Source of the DNA: DAOVDI01 sp965373045
GTDB lineage: Bacteria; Acidobacteriota; Aminicenantia; Aminicenantales; Aminicenantaceae
NCBI GenBank assembly: GCA_965373045.1
Contig: CBDVEQ010000172.1
Location: 1-5,555, forward strand
Direction: 5' to 3'
DNA length: 5,555 nucleotides
The position numbers and the translations under genes were made by a program. The notes below the pieces were generated by a model, which saw nothing but the letters and a program-made list of their open reading frames with translations, had not been told where the DNA came from and did no database searches. Within the stretch, counting starts at the first letter, position 1. Every line of letters begins with the position of its first letter. Positions 1 to 5,416 of this stretch are shown piece by piece.

Positions 1-204
1 CCTGCTTTATTCATAAAAATTTGCGATACGTTTAAACATTAACACAATCATCTAAGAATTTATTTTATATATCGCAACTTTTTCCCCTTCGGGCGAGCCG
101 ATCTCACCACAGTGGCTTCGTCGTGTTCCGTTCGCAGTATATAAATACAGCTTCACAAACCACTCCTCGCAGCTACGGCAATCTCGACCCGTGAATAAAG
201 CAGG
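1..204. repeat. Non-coding structured repeat with 13-bp terminal inverted repeats (copy 1)
   Basis: This is a 204-bp element bounded by a perfect 13-bp inverted repeat, CCTGCTTTATTCA at 1-13 and TGAATAAAGCAGG at 192-204. Bases 1-104 match 3099-3202 at 97 of 104 positions without gaps. An internal inverted repeat pairs 15-28 with 70-83 (13 of 14 bp, core TTGCGATA/TATCGCAA) around a 41-base spacer that contains the palindrome GTTTAAAC (30-37). A CCCTTCGGG hairpin follows at 85-93. A second small stem is GCAGTAT (134-140) with ATACAGC (145-151), having one A-A mismatch. The middle (105-130) and the stretch before the right end (156-191) are not conserved. No reading frame fits it. It could be a MITE-like non-autonomous element or a dispersed structured repeat. 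The window starts exactly at its first base, so flanking duplication cannot be judged on the left. Confidence 0.85.
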
Positions 205-208
205 CTCT

Positions 209-222
209 CTGGATTATTCATA
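209..222 (+). repeat. Solo copy of the repeat terminus
   Basis: CTGGATTATTCATA at 209-222 is identical over 14 bp to the left end of the second repeat copy (3100-3113). It stands alone, five bases after the right end of copy 1 and just before the stop codon of the TIM-barrel gene. An 11-bp inverted counterpart, TGAATAATCCA, lies at 1211-1221 on the other side of that gene. It may be a remnant of another repeat copy or the boundary of a composite segment. Confidence 0.55.
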
Positions 223-224
223 GG

Positions 225-1166
225 CTAAAAATCATCACAGGCTCTGTAAGCTGCGATCAGGGCTTTTTCTCCTTGTTTACCTGGAAGGCTCTTTCCATGT
301 TCCATGCACAGAACCCCCTTATAGCCCTTTCCGTGAATATGCTTGAATATATTTTTAAAGTTGATCTCCCCGGTTGTCGGCTCATTCCGGCCGGGATTAT
401 CACCAAGATGGAAGCTTGCAATCTCATCCCAGGCCCGGTCAATATTGGGGATCAGGTTCCCCTCGGATATCTGCTGATGATAAAGGTCATTGACGATCTT
501 ACAGTTCGGACTGTTCACCGCCTTGCAGATCTGATAAGCCTGAGGAATTCCTGTCAGAAAAAGCCCGGGATGGTTCCACCTGTTTAATGGCTCGATAACA
601 ATGACCAATCCGGCCGGCTCACAGATATCAACACATAATTTAAGGTTGTCGATCACATTAGCTGTCTGATAGTCCCATTCCAGTTTTTGTCCATACCTCC
701 CAGGGACCACCAGAGTCCATTTGGCATTGACCCGTGCAGCTGTTTCCACGGCCTTTTTCATCGTTTTTTCAAGCATCTTCCGGACATCCTTATCCCGCAT
801 AACAAAAGACTCTTTGGAAAAATCAGCATAGGCCACAAAAGGTCCAAGTTCCATGTTGAGGCGTTCCAGCTCAAGGGCAATGGACTTCTGCATTTTGGGT
901 GGTTTTTTCATCAGGCCGTTGTCGAACATGGCCCTGAACCCATGGTCTGCCATGAATTTTAGCTGATCGATGGGATCCTCGCCGGCATGCGCCTTGAACA
1001 TTCCGAAATAGGGCGCGTATTTGAGTTTAAATCCTGTCTTTTCCGTTCCGGAACTCCGGCCCGGAATACCTGCTGTAAGGGGATTTGCCGCCAATGCTGC
1101 CAGCGAAACCGCGGCCCCTCCCAAAAATTTCCGCCGGGAGAAATCCTCTTTTTTCTCTGTCATCAT
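225..1166 (-). CDS. Tat-exported TIM-barrel protein, hydroxypyruvate isomerase-like (sugar phosphate isomerase/epimerase family)
   Basis: The 313-residue product belongs to the xylose isomerase-like TIM-barrel family (AP endonuclease 2 fold) and most resembles hydroxypyruvate isomerases. The N-terminus carries a twin-arginine signal, SRRKFLG (residues 10-16), followed by an alanine/leucine-rich hydrophobic stretch to about residue 33, so export of the folded protein to the periplasm is predicted. Family landmarks are the metal/catalytic glutamates E192 in IEPLN and E289 in CMEHG, 97 residues apart as in Hyi-type enzymes, plus NDLYHQQISEG (226-236), SFHLGD (251-256) and GEINF (266-270). The first two codons are both ATG. 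The Shine-Dalgarno AAGGAG (1171-1176) is 4 bases from the first and 7 from the second, so translation may start at 1163. Cytosolic Hyi is shorter (about 258 residues), and the excess here is mainly the signal region. The natural substrate is unknown; keto-sugar or hydroxy-acid isomerisation is only an inference. It is 141 bp from the next gene upstream on the same strand. Confidence 0.85.
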   Translation of the reverse strand: MMTEKKEDFSRRKFLGGAAVSLAALAANPLTAGIPGRSSGTEKTGFKLKYAPYFGMFKAHAGEDPIDQLKFMADHGFRAMFDNGLMKKPPKMQKSIALELERLNMELGPFVAYADFSKESFVMRDKDVRKMLEKTMKKAVETAARVNAKWTLVVPGRYGQKLEWDYQTANVIDNLKLCVDICEPAGLVIVIEPLNRWNHPGLFLTGIPQAYQICKAVNSPNCKIVNDLYHQQISEGNLIPNIDRAWDEIASFHLGDNPGRNEPTTGEINFKNIFKHIHGKGYKGVLCMEHGKSLPGKQGEKALIAAYRACDDF

Positions 1167-1170
1167 TCCA

Positions 1171-1189
1171 CTCCTTTCCTTGAATTATA
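1171..1189 (-). promoter_or_regulatory. Possible -10 box and Shine-Dalgarno of the TIM-barrel gene
   Basis: Read on the minus strand, TATAAT lies at 1189-1184 and AAGGAG at 1176-1171. Transcription starting about 7 bases after the -10 box would give a leader of only about 11 bases containing the ribosome site. No convincing -35 box at 16-18 bp is visible, so the promoter assignment is weak. The ribosome site itself is good and favours the second of the two tandem ATGs. Confidence 0.35.
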
Positions 1190-1210
1190 AATAAAATATT
1201 TTGACACTAC

Positions 1211-1221
1211 TGAATAATCCA
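1211..1221 (-). repeat. Inverted solo copy of the repeat terminus
   Basis: TGAATAATCCA is the exact reverse complement of TGGATTATTCA at 210-220, which is the core of the left terminus of repeat copy 2. Together the two sites bracket the TIM-barrel gene over about 1 kb. Beyond the 11 bp the flanks do not match, and no target duplication is evident. Confidence 0.45.
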
Positions 1222-1307
1222 CGTTCATCCTTTTATTAAATCCAACCTGAATCGAAAAGACGACTTTTTTCCATTCTATGTAATGAAATGGGCAATTGCA
1301 AGAATGA

Positions 1308-1955
1308 TCAGGACTCACATCGTTCTATCATCTCCATTAGCTCTGCCAGGACCATAGCCGTGGCTCCCCAGATCTTGTGTCCGCCGTAGAAATAAAAAGG
1401 CACCAGGATGCTCTCCCCTCTGATCGTCCAGTTTTCTTTCTTGATGTTCTGAGAATCAAGCAGGTGGTCCAGTGGAACTTCGATCACTTCAGCCACCTCT
1501 TTGGACGAAGGCACAAACTCTGGTCTTGAAGCGGTTATCCCTACAACAGGATAGATGCAGTAATTACTTGGAGGAATATATAGAGGAGTCATATCACCCA
1601 GTATTCGCACATCTTCCGGAAGCACCCCCAGCTCCTCCTGAGTTTCCCTGAGGGCAGTTTGCTCAAAACTTTCCTTGTGCTCGCATCGTCCGCCTGGAAA
1701 AGAGATCTGCGCTTGGTGCCGGCTGACACGTTCGGTGCGGCGGGTCAGGACCAGATGGAGCCGGTCTTCCCATGGATAGAACAGGATCAGCACACCTGCT
1801 TTAATGCAGGAATTCAGCACACCATCCACCAGTCTGTGTCCGATACTCGGGACCGGGATCATTTTCAATCGAGCCTGGAATCCGGGTTTGGAGCGGAGAA
1901 AGGCTTTCTCCAGTGATCGAATGCTCAGGTCTAAGCGAATAGAAGGCCCTTTCAT
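1308..1955 (-). CDS. Nudix hydrolase, CoA pyrophosphatase type
   Basis: The 215-residue protein hydrolyses a nucleoside diphosphate linked to another moiety. The NudL/NUDT7-type signature points to CoA (to 3',5'-ADP plus phosphopantetheine) as the likely substrate. An intact Nudix box G-x5-E-x7-RE-x2-EE-x-G-V spans residues 89-111, with metal-binding glutamates E104, E107 and E108. It is preceded by LTRRTERVSRHQAQISFPGG (70-89), matching the CoA pyrophosphatase family motif except that the usual glycine of H-x-G-Q is alanine (A82). KIWGATAMVLAELM near the C-terminus is also typical. Length is close to family size (E. coli NudL is about 190). The frame stays open upstream to 2150, but that part lies inside the ferredoxin gene and lacks family similarity. 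The ATG at 1955-1953 overlaps the ferredoxin stop as ATGA and has no Shine-Dalgarno, so translational coupling is likely. Cytoplasmic. Family assignment is strong; CoA as substrate is inferred. Confidence 0.88.
   Translation of the reverse strand: MKGPSIRLDLSIRSLEKAFLRSKPGFQARLKMIPVPSIGHRLVDGVLNSCIKAGVLILFYPWEDRLHLVLTRRTERVSRHQAQISFPGGRCEHKESFEQTALRETQEELGVLPEDVRILGDMTPLYIPPSNYCIYPVVGITASRPEFVPSSKEVAEVIEVPLDHLLDSQNIKKENWTIRGESILVPFYFYGGHKIWGATAMVLAELMEMIERCES
1952..1955 (-). promoter_or_regulatory. ATGA stop/start overlap deciding the Nudix start
   Basis: On the minus strand the start ATG (1955-1953) and the stop TGA (1954-1952) share two bases. The sequence just upstream, TGTCTGCAAAAAA, has no purine-rich ribosome site, so the Nudix start most likely depends on ribosomes finishing the ferredoxin-type gene. 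Confidence 0.75.
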
Positions 1956-3082
1956 TTTTTTGCAGACAGATTTTTCATTTTGAATCGAAGCCAGAGTCCG
2001 GCAAGACGAATAAAATTGAGTTTTCCGCGTTCTCTGGCAAGTTTGATATAGGTCTGGCGCAGACTGCCGGGAACCTCGGTCTGTTCGGCCTCGGGTTTCC
2101 TTTCCAGAACAAAGGATTCCGTTGGACACGTGCTCACGCACAATCCGCATCCGATGCAGCGGTCCAGATTAACCACGATCTTGTCCCCATCCGGTTTTAT
2201 GGCATCCATCTGGCAGCGATCGATACACACTCCACATCCTTTGCAGCTTGACGGATCATAGGAAACAATAAAAGGAGAGGAAACGATCTCGGCAGGTTTG
2301 GGATGTTTCTTAATAGTACGCAGCACACCACAACAGCATCCGCAGCAAAAACAGATATTGGCAATTTTTTTTGCATTGCTCGGGGATATGACTAAACCTT
2401 CTTTATCCGCTTTTTTGAGAAGGGCAAGCGCATCGTCCAGATTGATAAGGCGGCCTAGCCCATTTTCTTCATAATATTGAACAGCTCCTCCCATGATCAG
2501 GCACATTTCCTCTGGTTTATCGCATCCTTCCCCCATCATTGTTCTTTCCCTACGGCAGATGCAGGGAGCAACCAGGAACCTTTTATTAGACTGAATAAGC
2601 TGTTCCGCATTCTCATAGGCCATCACCTCATGCTTGACTGGTATGCTCTGCCCAACAGGAACGGTCCGAAGCTGCGGTGTTTTTTTCCACACCTTGACAT
2701 CCAGAAGATGGGGCATGTATTCATCCATATCCTTGATCAGTTCAGGGCTGAGATCATTCACGTGGTACTCCCAGATGCCGATGACGAACTGGGCGGCCAT
2801 ATATTTGGGCTTTCTGCCTTTGGGATGATATCGTGAAATGAGCCCCTTCTTGGCCATATCTTCCAGCCTGGTGGCAGCCTCCTCAGGAATAAGCCCTGCA
2901 CGCTTGGCGATCGCTGATGCTTCTTCCGGGATCAGAAGTAAATGGACAGCCAGCTTCGCCTCCTCTTCTGTAAAAAGACGGTGAAGGATCCTGATCTCTA
3001 CACCACTTTCCGTAGACGGGAAACCGCCAGGCAGGTTATCCAGGTGTTTGGCTAATTTTTTAAATACATCCTTATTCTTCAT
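1952..3082 (-). CDS. Winged-helix / poly-[4Fe-4S] ferredoxin-domain protein
   Basis: This is a 376-residue cytoplasmic protein without signal peptide. Residues about 38-95 look like a winged-helix segment (TEEEAKLAVHLLL, then an IAKRAGLIPEEAATRLEDMA helix pair and a KKGLISRYHPKGRKPKY wing). A middle region holds C174, C176, C187 and C194, and a dense cluster C244, C246, C247, C249, C250 and C251 in CFCCGCCCG. Two ferredoxin motifs close the protein: C280-x2-C283-x2-C286-x3-C290 and C309-x2-C312-x2-C315-x3-C319-P, enough for two [4Fe-4S] clusters; the other cysteines could hold one or two more. The first motif has glutamine where proline usually follows the last cysteine. Such proteins are common in anaerobic Desulfobacterota, but their function is not established; redox sensing or electron transfer is inference. 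The start at 3082 is supported by GAGGGA about 7 bases upstream. It is the first gene of a two-gene operon with the Nudix hydrolase. Repeat copy 2 ends 16 bp upstream of its ATG. Confidence 0.85.
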   Translation of the reverse strand: MKNKDVFKKLAKHLDNLPGGFPSTESGVEIRILHRLFTEEEAKLAVHLLLIPEEASAIAKRAGLIPEEAATRLEDMAKKGLISRYHPKGRKPKYMAAQFVIGIWEYHVNDLSPELIKDMDEYMPHLLDVKVWKKTPQLRTVPVGQSIPVKHEVMAYENAEQLIQSNKRFLVAPCICRRERTMMGEGCDKPEEMCLIMGGAVQYYEENGLGRLINLDDALALLKKADKEGLVISPSNAKKIANICFCCGCCCGVLRTIKKHPKPAEIVSSPFIVSYDPSSCKGCGVCIDRCQMDAIKPDGDKIVVNLDRCIGCGLCVSTCPTESFVLERKPEAEQTEVPGSLRQTYIKLARERGKLNFIRLAGLWLRFKMKNLSAKK

Positions 3083-3098
3083 GCATCTTCCCTCTTAT
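3083..3098 (-). promoter_or_regulatory. Ribosome binding site of the ferredoxin-domain gene, abutting the repeat
   Basis: Read on the minus strand, the 16 bases between the repeat and the ATG are ATAAGAGGGAAGATGC, with GAGGGA as a reasonable Shine-Dalgarno. There is no room for a promoter here, so transcription must start inside the repeat or beyond it. Therefore the leader of this operon either contains repeat sequence or begins within it. Confidence 0.6.
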
Positions 3099-3282
3099 CC
3101 TGGATTATTCATAAAAATTTGCGATACGTTTAAACATCAACACAATCATCTAAAAATTTATTTCAAATATCGCAACTTTTTACCCTTCGGGCGAGCCGAT
3201 CTGCTTTGTTGCGGCGCATTCGCAGTATATGAATACGGCTTCATGCGCCACGCCGTGCATATCGACTTGTGAATCATCCAGG
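3099..3282. repeat. Non-coding structured repeat (copy 2)
   Basis: This is a 184-bp copy of the element at 1-204 in the same orientation. The ends are CCTGGATTATTCA (3099-3111) and TGAATCATCCAGG (3270-3282), complementary at 12 of 13 positions. The inner arm 3113-3126 pairs with 3168-3181 with the same 41-base spacer as copy 1, and CCCTTCGGG recurs at 3183-3191. The distal half forms a nearly continuous hairpin: GGCGCAT (3213-3219) with ATGCGCC (3243-3249), enclosing GCAGTAT (3222-3228) with ATACGGC (3233-3239). No matching target duplication is seen: the flanks read TTAT on the left and CAAA on the right. It occupies most of the divergent region between the ferredoxin gene and the symporter operon. 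Confidence 0.85.
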
Positions 3283-3326
3283 CAAATTTGAATTATTCCA
3301 CAGCATCACTCTGAAATCAAACACAC

Positions 3327-3353
3327 TTGATATTGCGTTTTATTCGTTATAAT
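3327..3353 (+). promoter_or_regulatory. Candidate sigma-70-type promoter of the symporter operon
   Basis: TTGATA (3327-3332) and a perfect TATAAT (3348-3353) are separated by 15 bp, somewhat shorter than the usual 17; shifting the -35 to CTTGAT gives 16. Transcription would begin near 3360, about 10 bases before the ATG of the first gene. It sits just outside repeat copy 2. Confidence 0.5.
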
Positions 3354-3369
3354 CTGTGACCTCAAAAAC

Positions 3370-3573
3370 ATGACCACCTGGTTGCCTCTTATTTATCAAT
3401 TTCTGATTGGCGGTATAATTTTTTTTATCGGCATTGTGATCCCATGGCGGCAGCGTGACTACTCTTGGAATAAAAGGGAAGACAGGCTGACTCTGGTATA
3501 TATGATTCTCGGATTCTTTCTATATTTGACGCTTCAGACCCTCTGGACCCTTTATGCTATCGGAAAGATATAA
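3370..3573 (+). CDS. Small two-helix membrane protein preceding the symporter
   Basis: The product is a 67-residue protein with two predicted membrane helices, about residues 5-26 and 41-63, joined by a short charged loop (RQRDYSWNKRED, 27-38). I do not recognise the family with certainty. Its position recalls the small companion subunits (DUF4212/DUF485 type) encoded directly before some SSS symporters such as the acetate permease, but the sequence does not show their usual motifs, so that role is inferred from context only. Its stop TAA overlaps the symporter start as TAATG, a sign of coupled, stoichiometric translation. No Shine-Dalgarno precedes the ATG; the upstream bases are GACCTCAAAAAC, and no alternative ATG, GTG or TTG lies in frame between it and the stop codon at 3328. 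Together with the promoter at 3327-3353, this suggests a nearly leaderless mRNA. Confidence 0.72.
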   Translation: MTTWLPLIYQFLIGGIIFFIGIVIPWRQRDYSWNKREDRLTLVYMILGFFLYLTLQTLWTLYAIGKI

Positions 3574-5408
3574 TGGATACAGCAACCGTCATCGGAACAA
3601 ATCTTGATTATTTTGTCATTATCGGCTACTTCATCCTTATCTTCAGTTTCGGATTCATGTTCGCTCGATTTACCAAAACGACCAAAGATTTTTTCTTTGG
3701 TGGGCAGCGGTTCTCCTGGTGGCTGGTTACTTTCAGTTGCGTCGCTTCTGTGGTGGGTTCCTACAGTTTTATCAAATACTCGGCTGCGGGCTTCCGTTAC
3801 GGTCTGTCCTCATCCATGTCCTATTTGAACGACTGGATCGTAATGAGCTTTCTCCTGCTGGGATGGCTGCCTATCATCTATTTTGGAAAGATCGTCTCTG
3901 TTCCTGACTACTTTAAAAAACGATTTGACAAGCGGACCGCAGTTGTTGCCACCATCATCGTCCTTATCTACATGGTCGGCTACATCGGCATAAACCTTTA
4001 CACCATGGGGGTGGCTCTAAACGCAATGCTGGGTACGGATATTTTCTGGTCAGCCGTGGTCATCGCGCTGATATGCGGGATCTATGTCACAGCCGGCGGC
4101 CAGACATCGGTTATCATGACCGATCTGGCCCAGGGTGTGATCCTGCTTATCGCAGGGTTTATCCTCTTCGGATTGGGATTGAAGGCCCTGGGAGGCTGGG
4201 ATGTGTTCTGGTCCGGGCTACCATTGCTCCACAAACTGCCCTTTGCTCAGTTCAATGAACCACGTCAATTCCATTTTGTGGGCATTTTCTGGCAGGATGG
4301 GATTGCCAATACATTTGCTCTCTACATGATGAACCAGGGATTTATTCTGCGTTTCTTGTCCCTGAAAAGCGTAAAAGAAATCAAAAAGACCTATCTTTCG
4401 CTCATCCTTGTGCTCATGCCCCTGGCCGCAATCGCCGTTTCCAATGCGGGATGGGTAGGTAGGGCCATGGTTTCTGCCGGGCTTCTGCCGGCCTCTGTCA
4501 ATGCAGAGCAGGTTTTTGTCCAGGTGGCAGGAAAGGTAGCACAGCCGGGGATGTTCGGGTTTATCATGGCAGCCTTGACCGCGGCACTGATGTCCACCAT
4601 CGATACCCTCATCAATGCAGTCTCTGCCGTAGCGGTAAATGATGTCTACAAGCCTTATTTTCGCCCGGATGCACCGGACAGGCACTATCTGCGTGTCGCC
4701 AGGATCATTTCCCTGTCTTCGGCCTTTCTGGGAATCCTGCTCGTGCCATTATTTGCTTCATTCAGATCCATCTATCTGGCCCATGGGAGTTTTACAGCCA
4801 GCATCACACCTCCCATGATCGTAGCCATTGTTCTGGCCGCATACTGGAAAAGATTTACACCTAAAGCTGCATTCTGGACCCTGGTAGGTGGATCTGCTCT
4901 GGTCGGCCTTTCCATCTTCTGGCCCGTAGTCATTACTCCATTTTCACACGGAGTCGATGGAGCCGGCGGATTCAAATACATACGGGCGCTCTACGGCCTG
5001 ATCGGAAGTCTGGCCATTGCCGTGACCATCTCATTTCTTACAAAATCAAAAAAGGATCCAGCCAAAGAAGGATTAGTGGTTGGTTCGCTGGGCAGGGCAA
5101 AGAGACACTATAAGGGGGGACCGCCCAACGAAAAAGAGGGAAGATCCTGCACGGGAAAACTGGTAGTGGACAACGCTGTTGATGAGCTGAGTGTTTCAAA
5201 AACCATGGCGGAAAGAATGGCTGCAGAGACCGGAGATATCGTCTATATCAGCGATGCCCGGCAGTGGTTGGGAGGACTGCGGTCCGTTCATGCAAAAATA
5301 TCTCTCATCCATGACGGTGAGGAAAACACCATTTTAATTTCCCCTGACCTGATAAAGCAGGGAAACCTTTTAATCCACAAGAAACACAGGATCGAAAAAA
5401 TTATCTAG
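3573..5408 (+). CDS. SSS-family sodium/solute symporter with C-terminal cytosolic domain
   Basis: This 611-residue inner-membrane protein carries about 13 predicted helices between residues 12 and 489, the usual LeuT-fold SSS layout, and imports a solute with Na+. Recognisable landmarks are WWLVTFSCVASVVGSYSF (49-66, helix 1 of the core), AGGQTSVIMTDLAQGVILL (174-192), MNQGFILRFLSLKS (253-266), and AALMSTIDTLINAVSAVAVNDVYK (337-360). S341-T342 in the last segment align with the Na2-site serine/threonine of PutP-type transporters. Residues about 490-611 form an extra hydrophilic tail: a linker rich in K, R and G, then a compact predicted alpha/beta part (about 528-603) containing GDIVYISDARQWLGGLRSVHAKI. 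The substrate cannot be read from sequence; carboxylates, amino acids, sugars and vitamins are all known for the family. The gene starts in the TAATG overlap, with GGAAAG five bases upstream, and its TAG overlaps the ribosome site of the next gene. Confidence 0.92.
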   Translation: MDTATVIGTNLDYFVIIGYFILIFSFGFMFARFTKTTKDFFFGGQRFSWWLVTFSCVASVVGSYSFIKYSAAGFRYGLSSSMSYLNDWIVMSFLLLGWLPIIYFGKIVSVPDYFKKRFDKRTAVVATIIVLIYMVGYIGINLYTMGVALNAMLGTDIFWSAVVIALICGIYVTAGGQTSVIMTDLAQGVILLIAGFILFGLGLKALGGWDVFWSGLPLLHKLPFAQFNEPRQFHFVGIFWQDGIANTFALYMMNQGFILRFLSLKSVKEIKKTYLSLILVLMPLAAIAVSNAGWVGRAMVSAGLLPASVNAEQVFVQVAGKVAQPGMFGFIMAALTAALMSTIDTLINAVSAVAVNDVYKPYFRPDAPDRHYLRVARIISLSSAFLGILLVPLFASFRSIYLAHGSFTASITPPMIVAIVLAAYWKRFTPKAAFWTLVGGSALVGLSIFWPVVITPFSHGVDGAGGFKYIRALYGLIGSLAIAVTISFLTKSKKDPAKEGLVVGSLGRAKRHYKGGPPNEKEGRSCTGKLVVDNAVDELSVSKTMAERMAAETGDIVYISDARQWLGGLRSVHAKISLIHDGEENTILISPDLIKQGNLLIHKKHRIEKII

Positions 5409-5411
5409 GAG
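5407..5411 (+). promoter_or_regulatory. Shine-Dalgarno of the phosphodiesterase gene overlapping the symporter stop
   Basis: AGGAG lies 5 bases before the ATG at 5417, and its first two bases are the last two of the symporter's TAG stop. This shows tight operon packing, with 8 bp between the two genes. Confidence 0.7.
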
Positions 5412-5416
5412 AGGGC

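Noticed and set aside
84..94. CCCTTCGGG hairpin as a Rho-independent terminator for the TIM-barrel gene
   Set aside because: On the minus strand the hairpin is followed by A residues, not T; on the plus strand the T-run comes before it.
1254..1270. Possible terminator, AAAAG-ACGA-CTTTTTT, downstream of the Nudix gene
   Set aside because: The stem is only 5 bp and mostly A/T, and the strong T-run is on the strand opposite to the flanking genes; too weak to call.
1956..2150. N-terminal extension of the Nudix reading frame to an ATG at 2150
   Set aside because: It lies wholly inside the ferredoxin-domain gene, reads as low-complexity basic sequence without Nudix similarity, and the ATGA start at 1955 gives the expected family length.
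3048..3272. Plus-strand open frame running through repeat copy 2
   Set aside because: It starts inside the ferredoxin-domain gene on the other strand and is a translation of the repeat; copy 1 differs in length by 20 bp, so the frame is not preserved.
1..3282. The two repeat copies as part of a CRISPR array
   Set aside because: The copies are about 3 kb apart, about 190 bp long and internally structured; there are no short regularly spaced repeats and no cas genes.
3095..3286. Target-site duplication around repeat copy 2
   Set aside because: The bases next to the ends (TTAT and CAAA) do not match, so insertion by transposition is not shown directly.
4218..4685. Long minus-strand open frame inside the symporter
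   Set aside because: It is the antisense shadow of a well-supported membrane protein, with no recognisable domain and no ribosome site that I could support.
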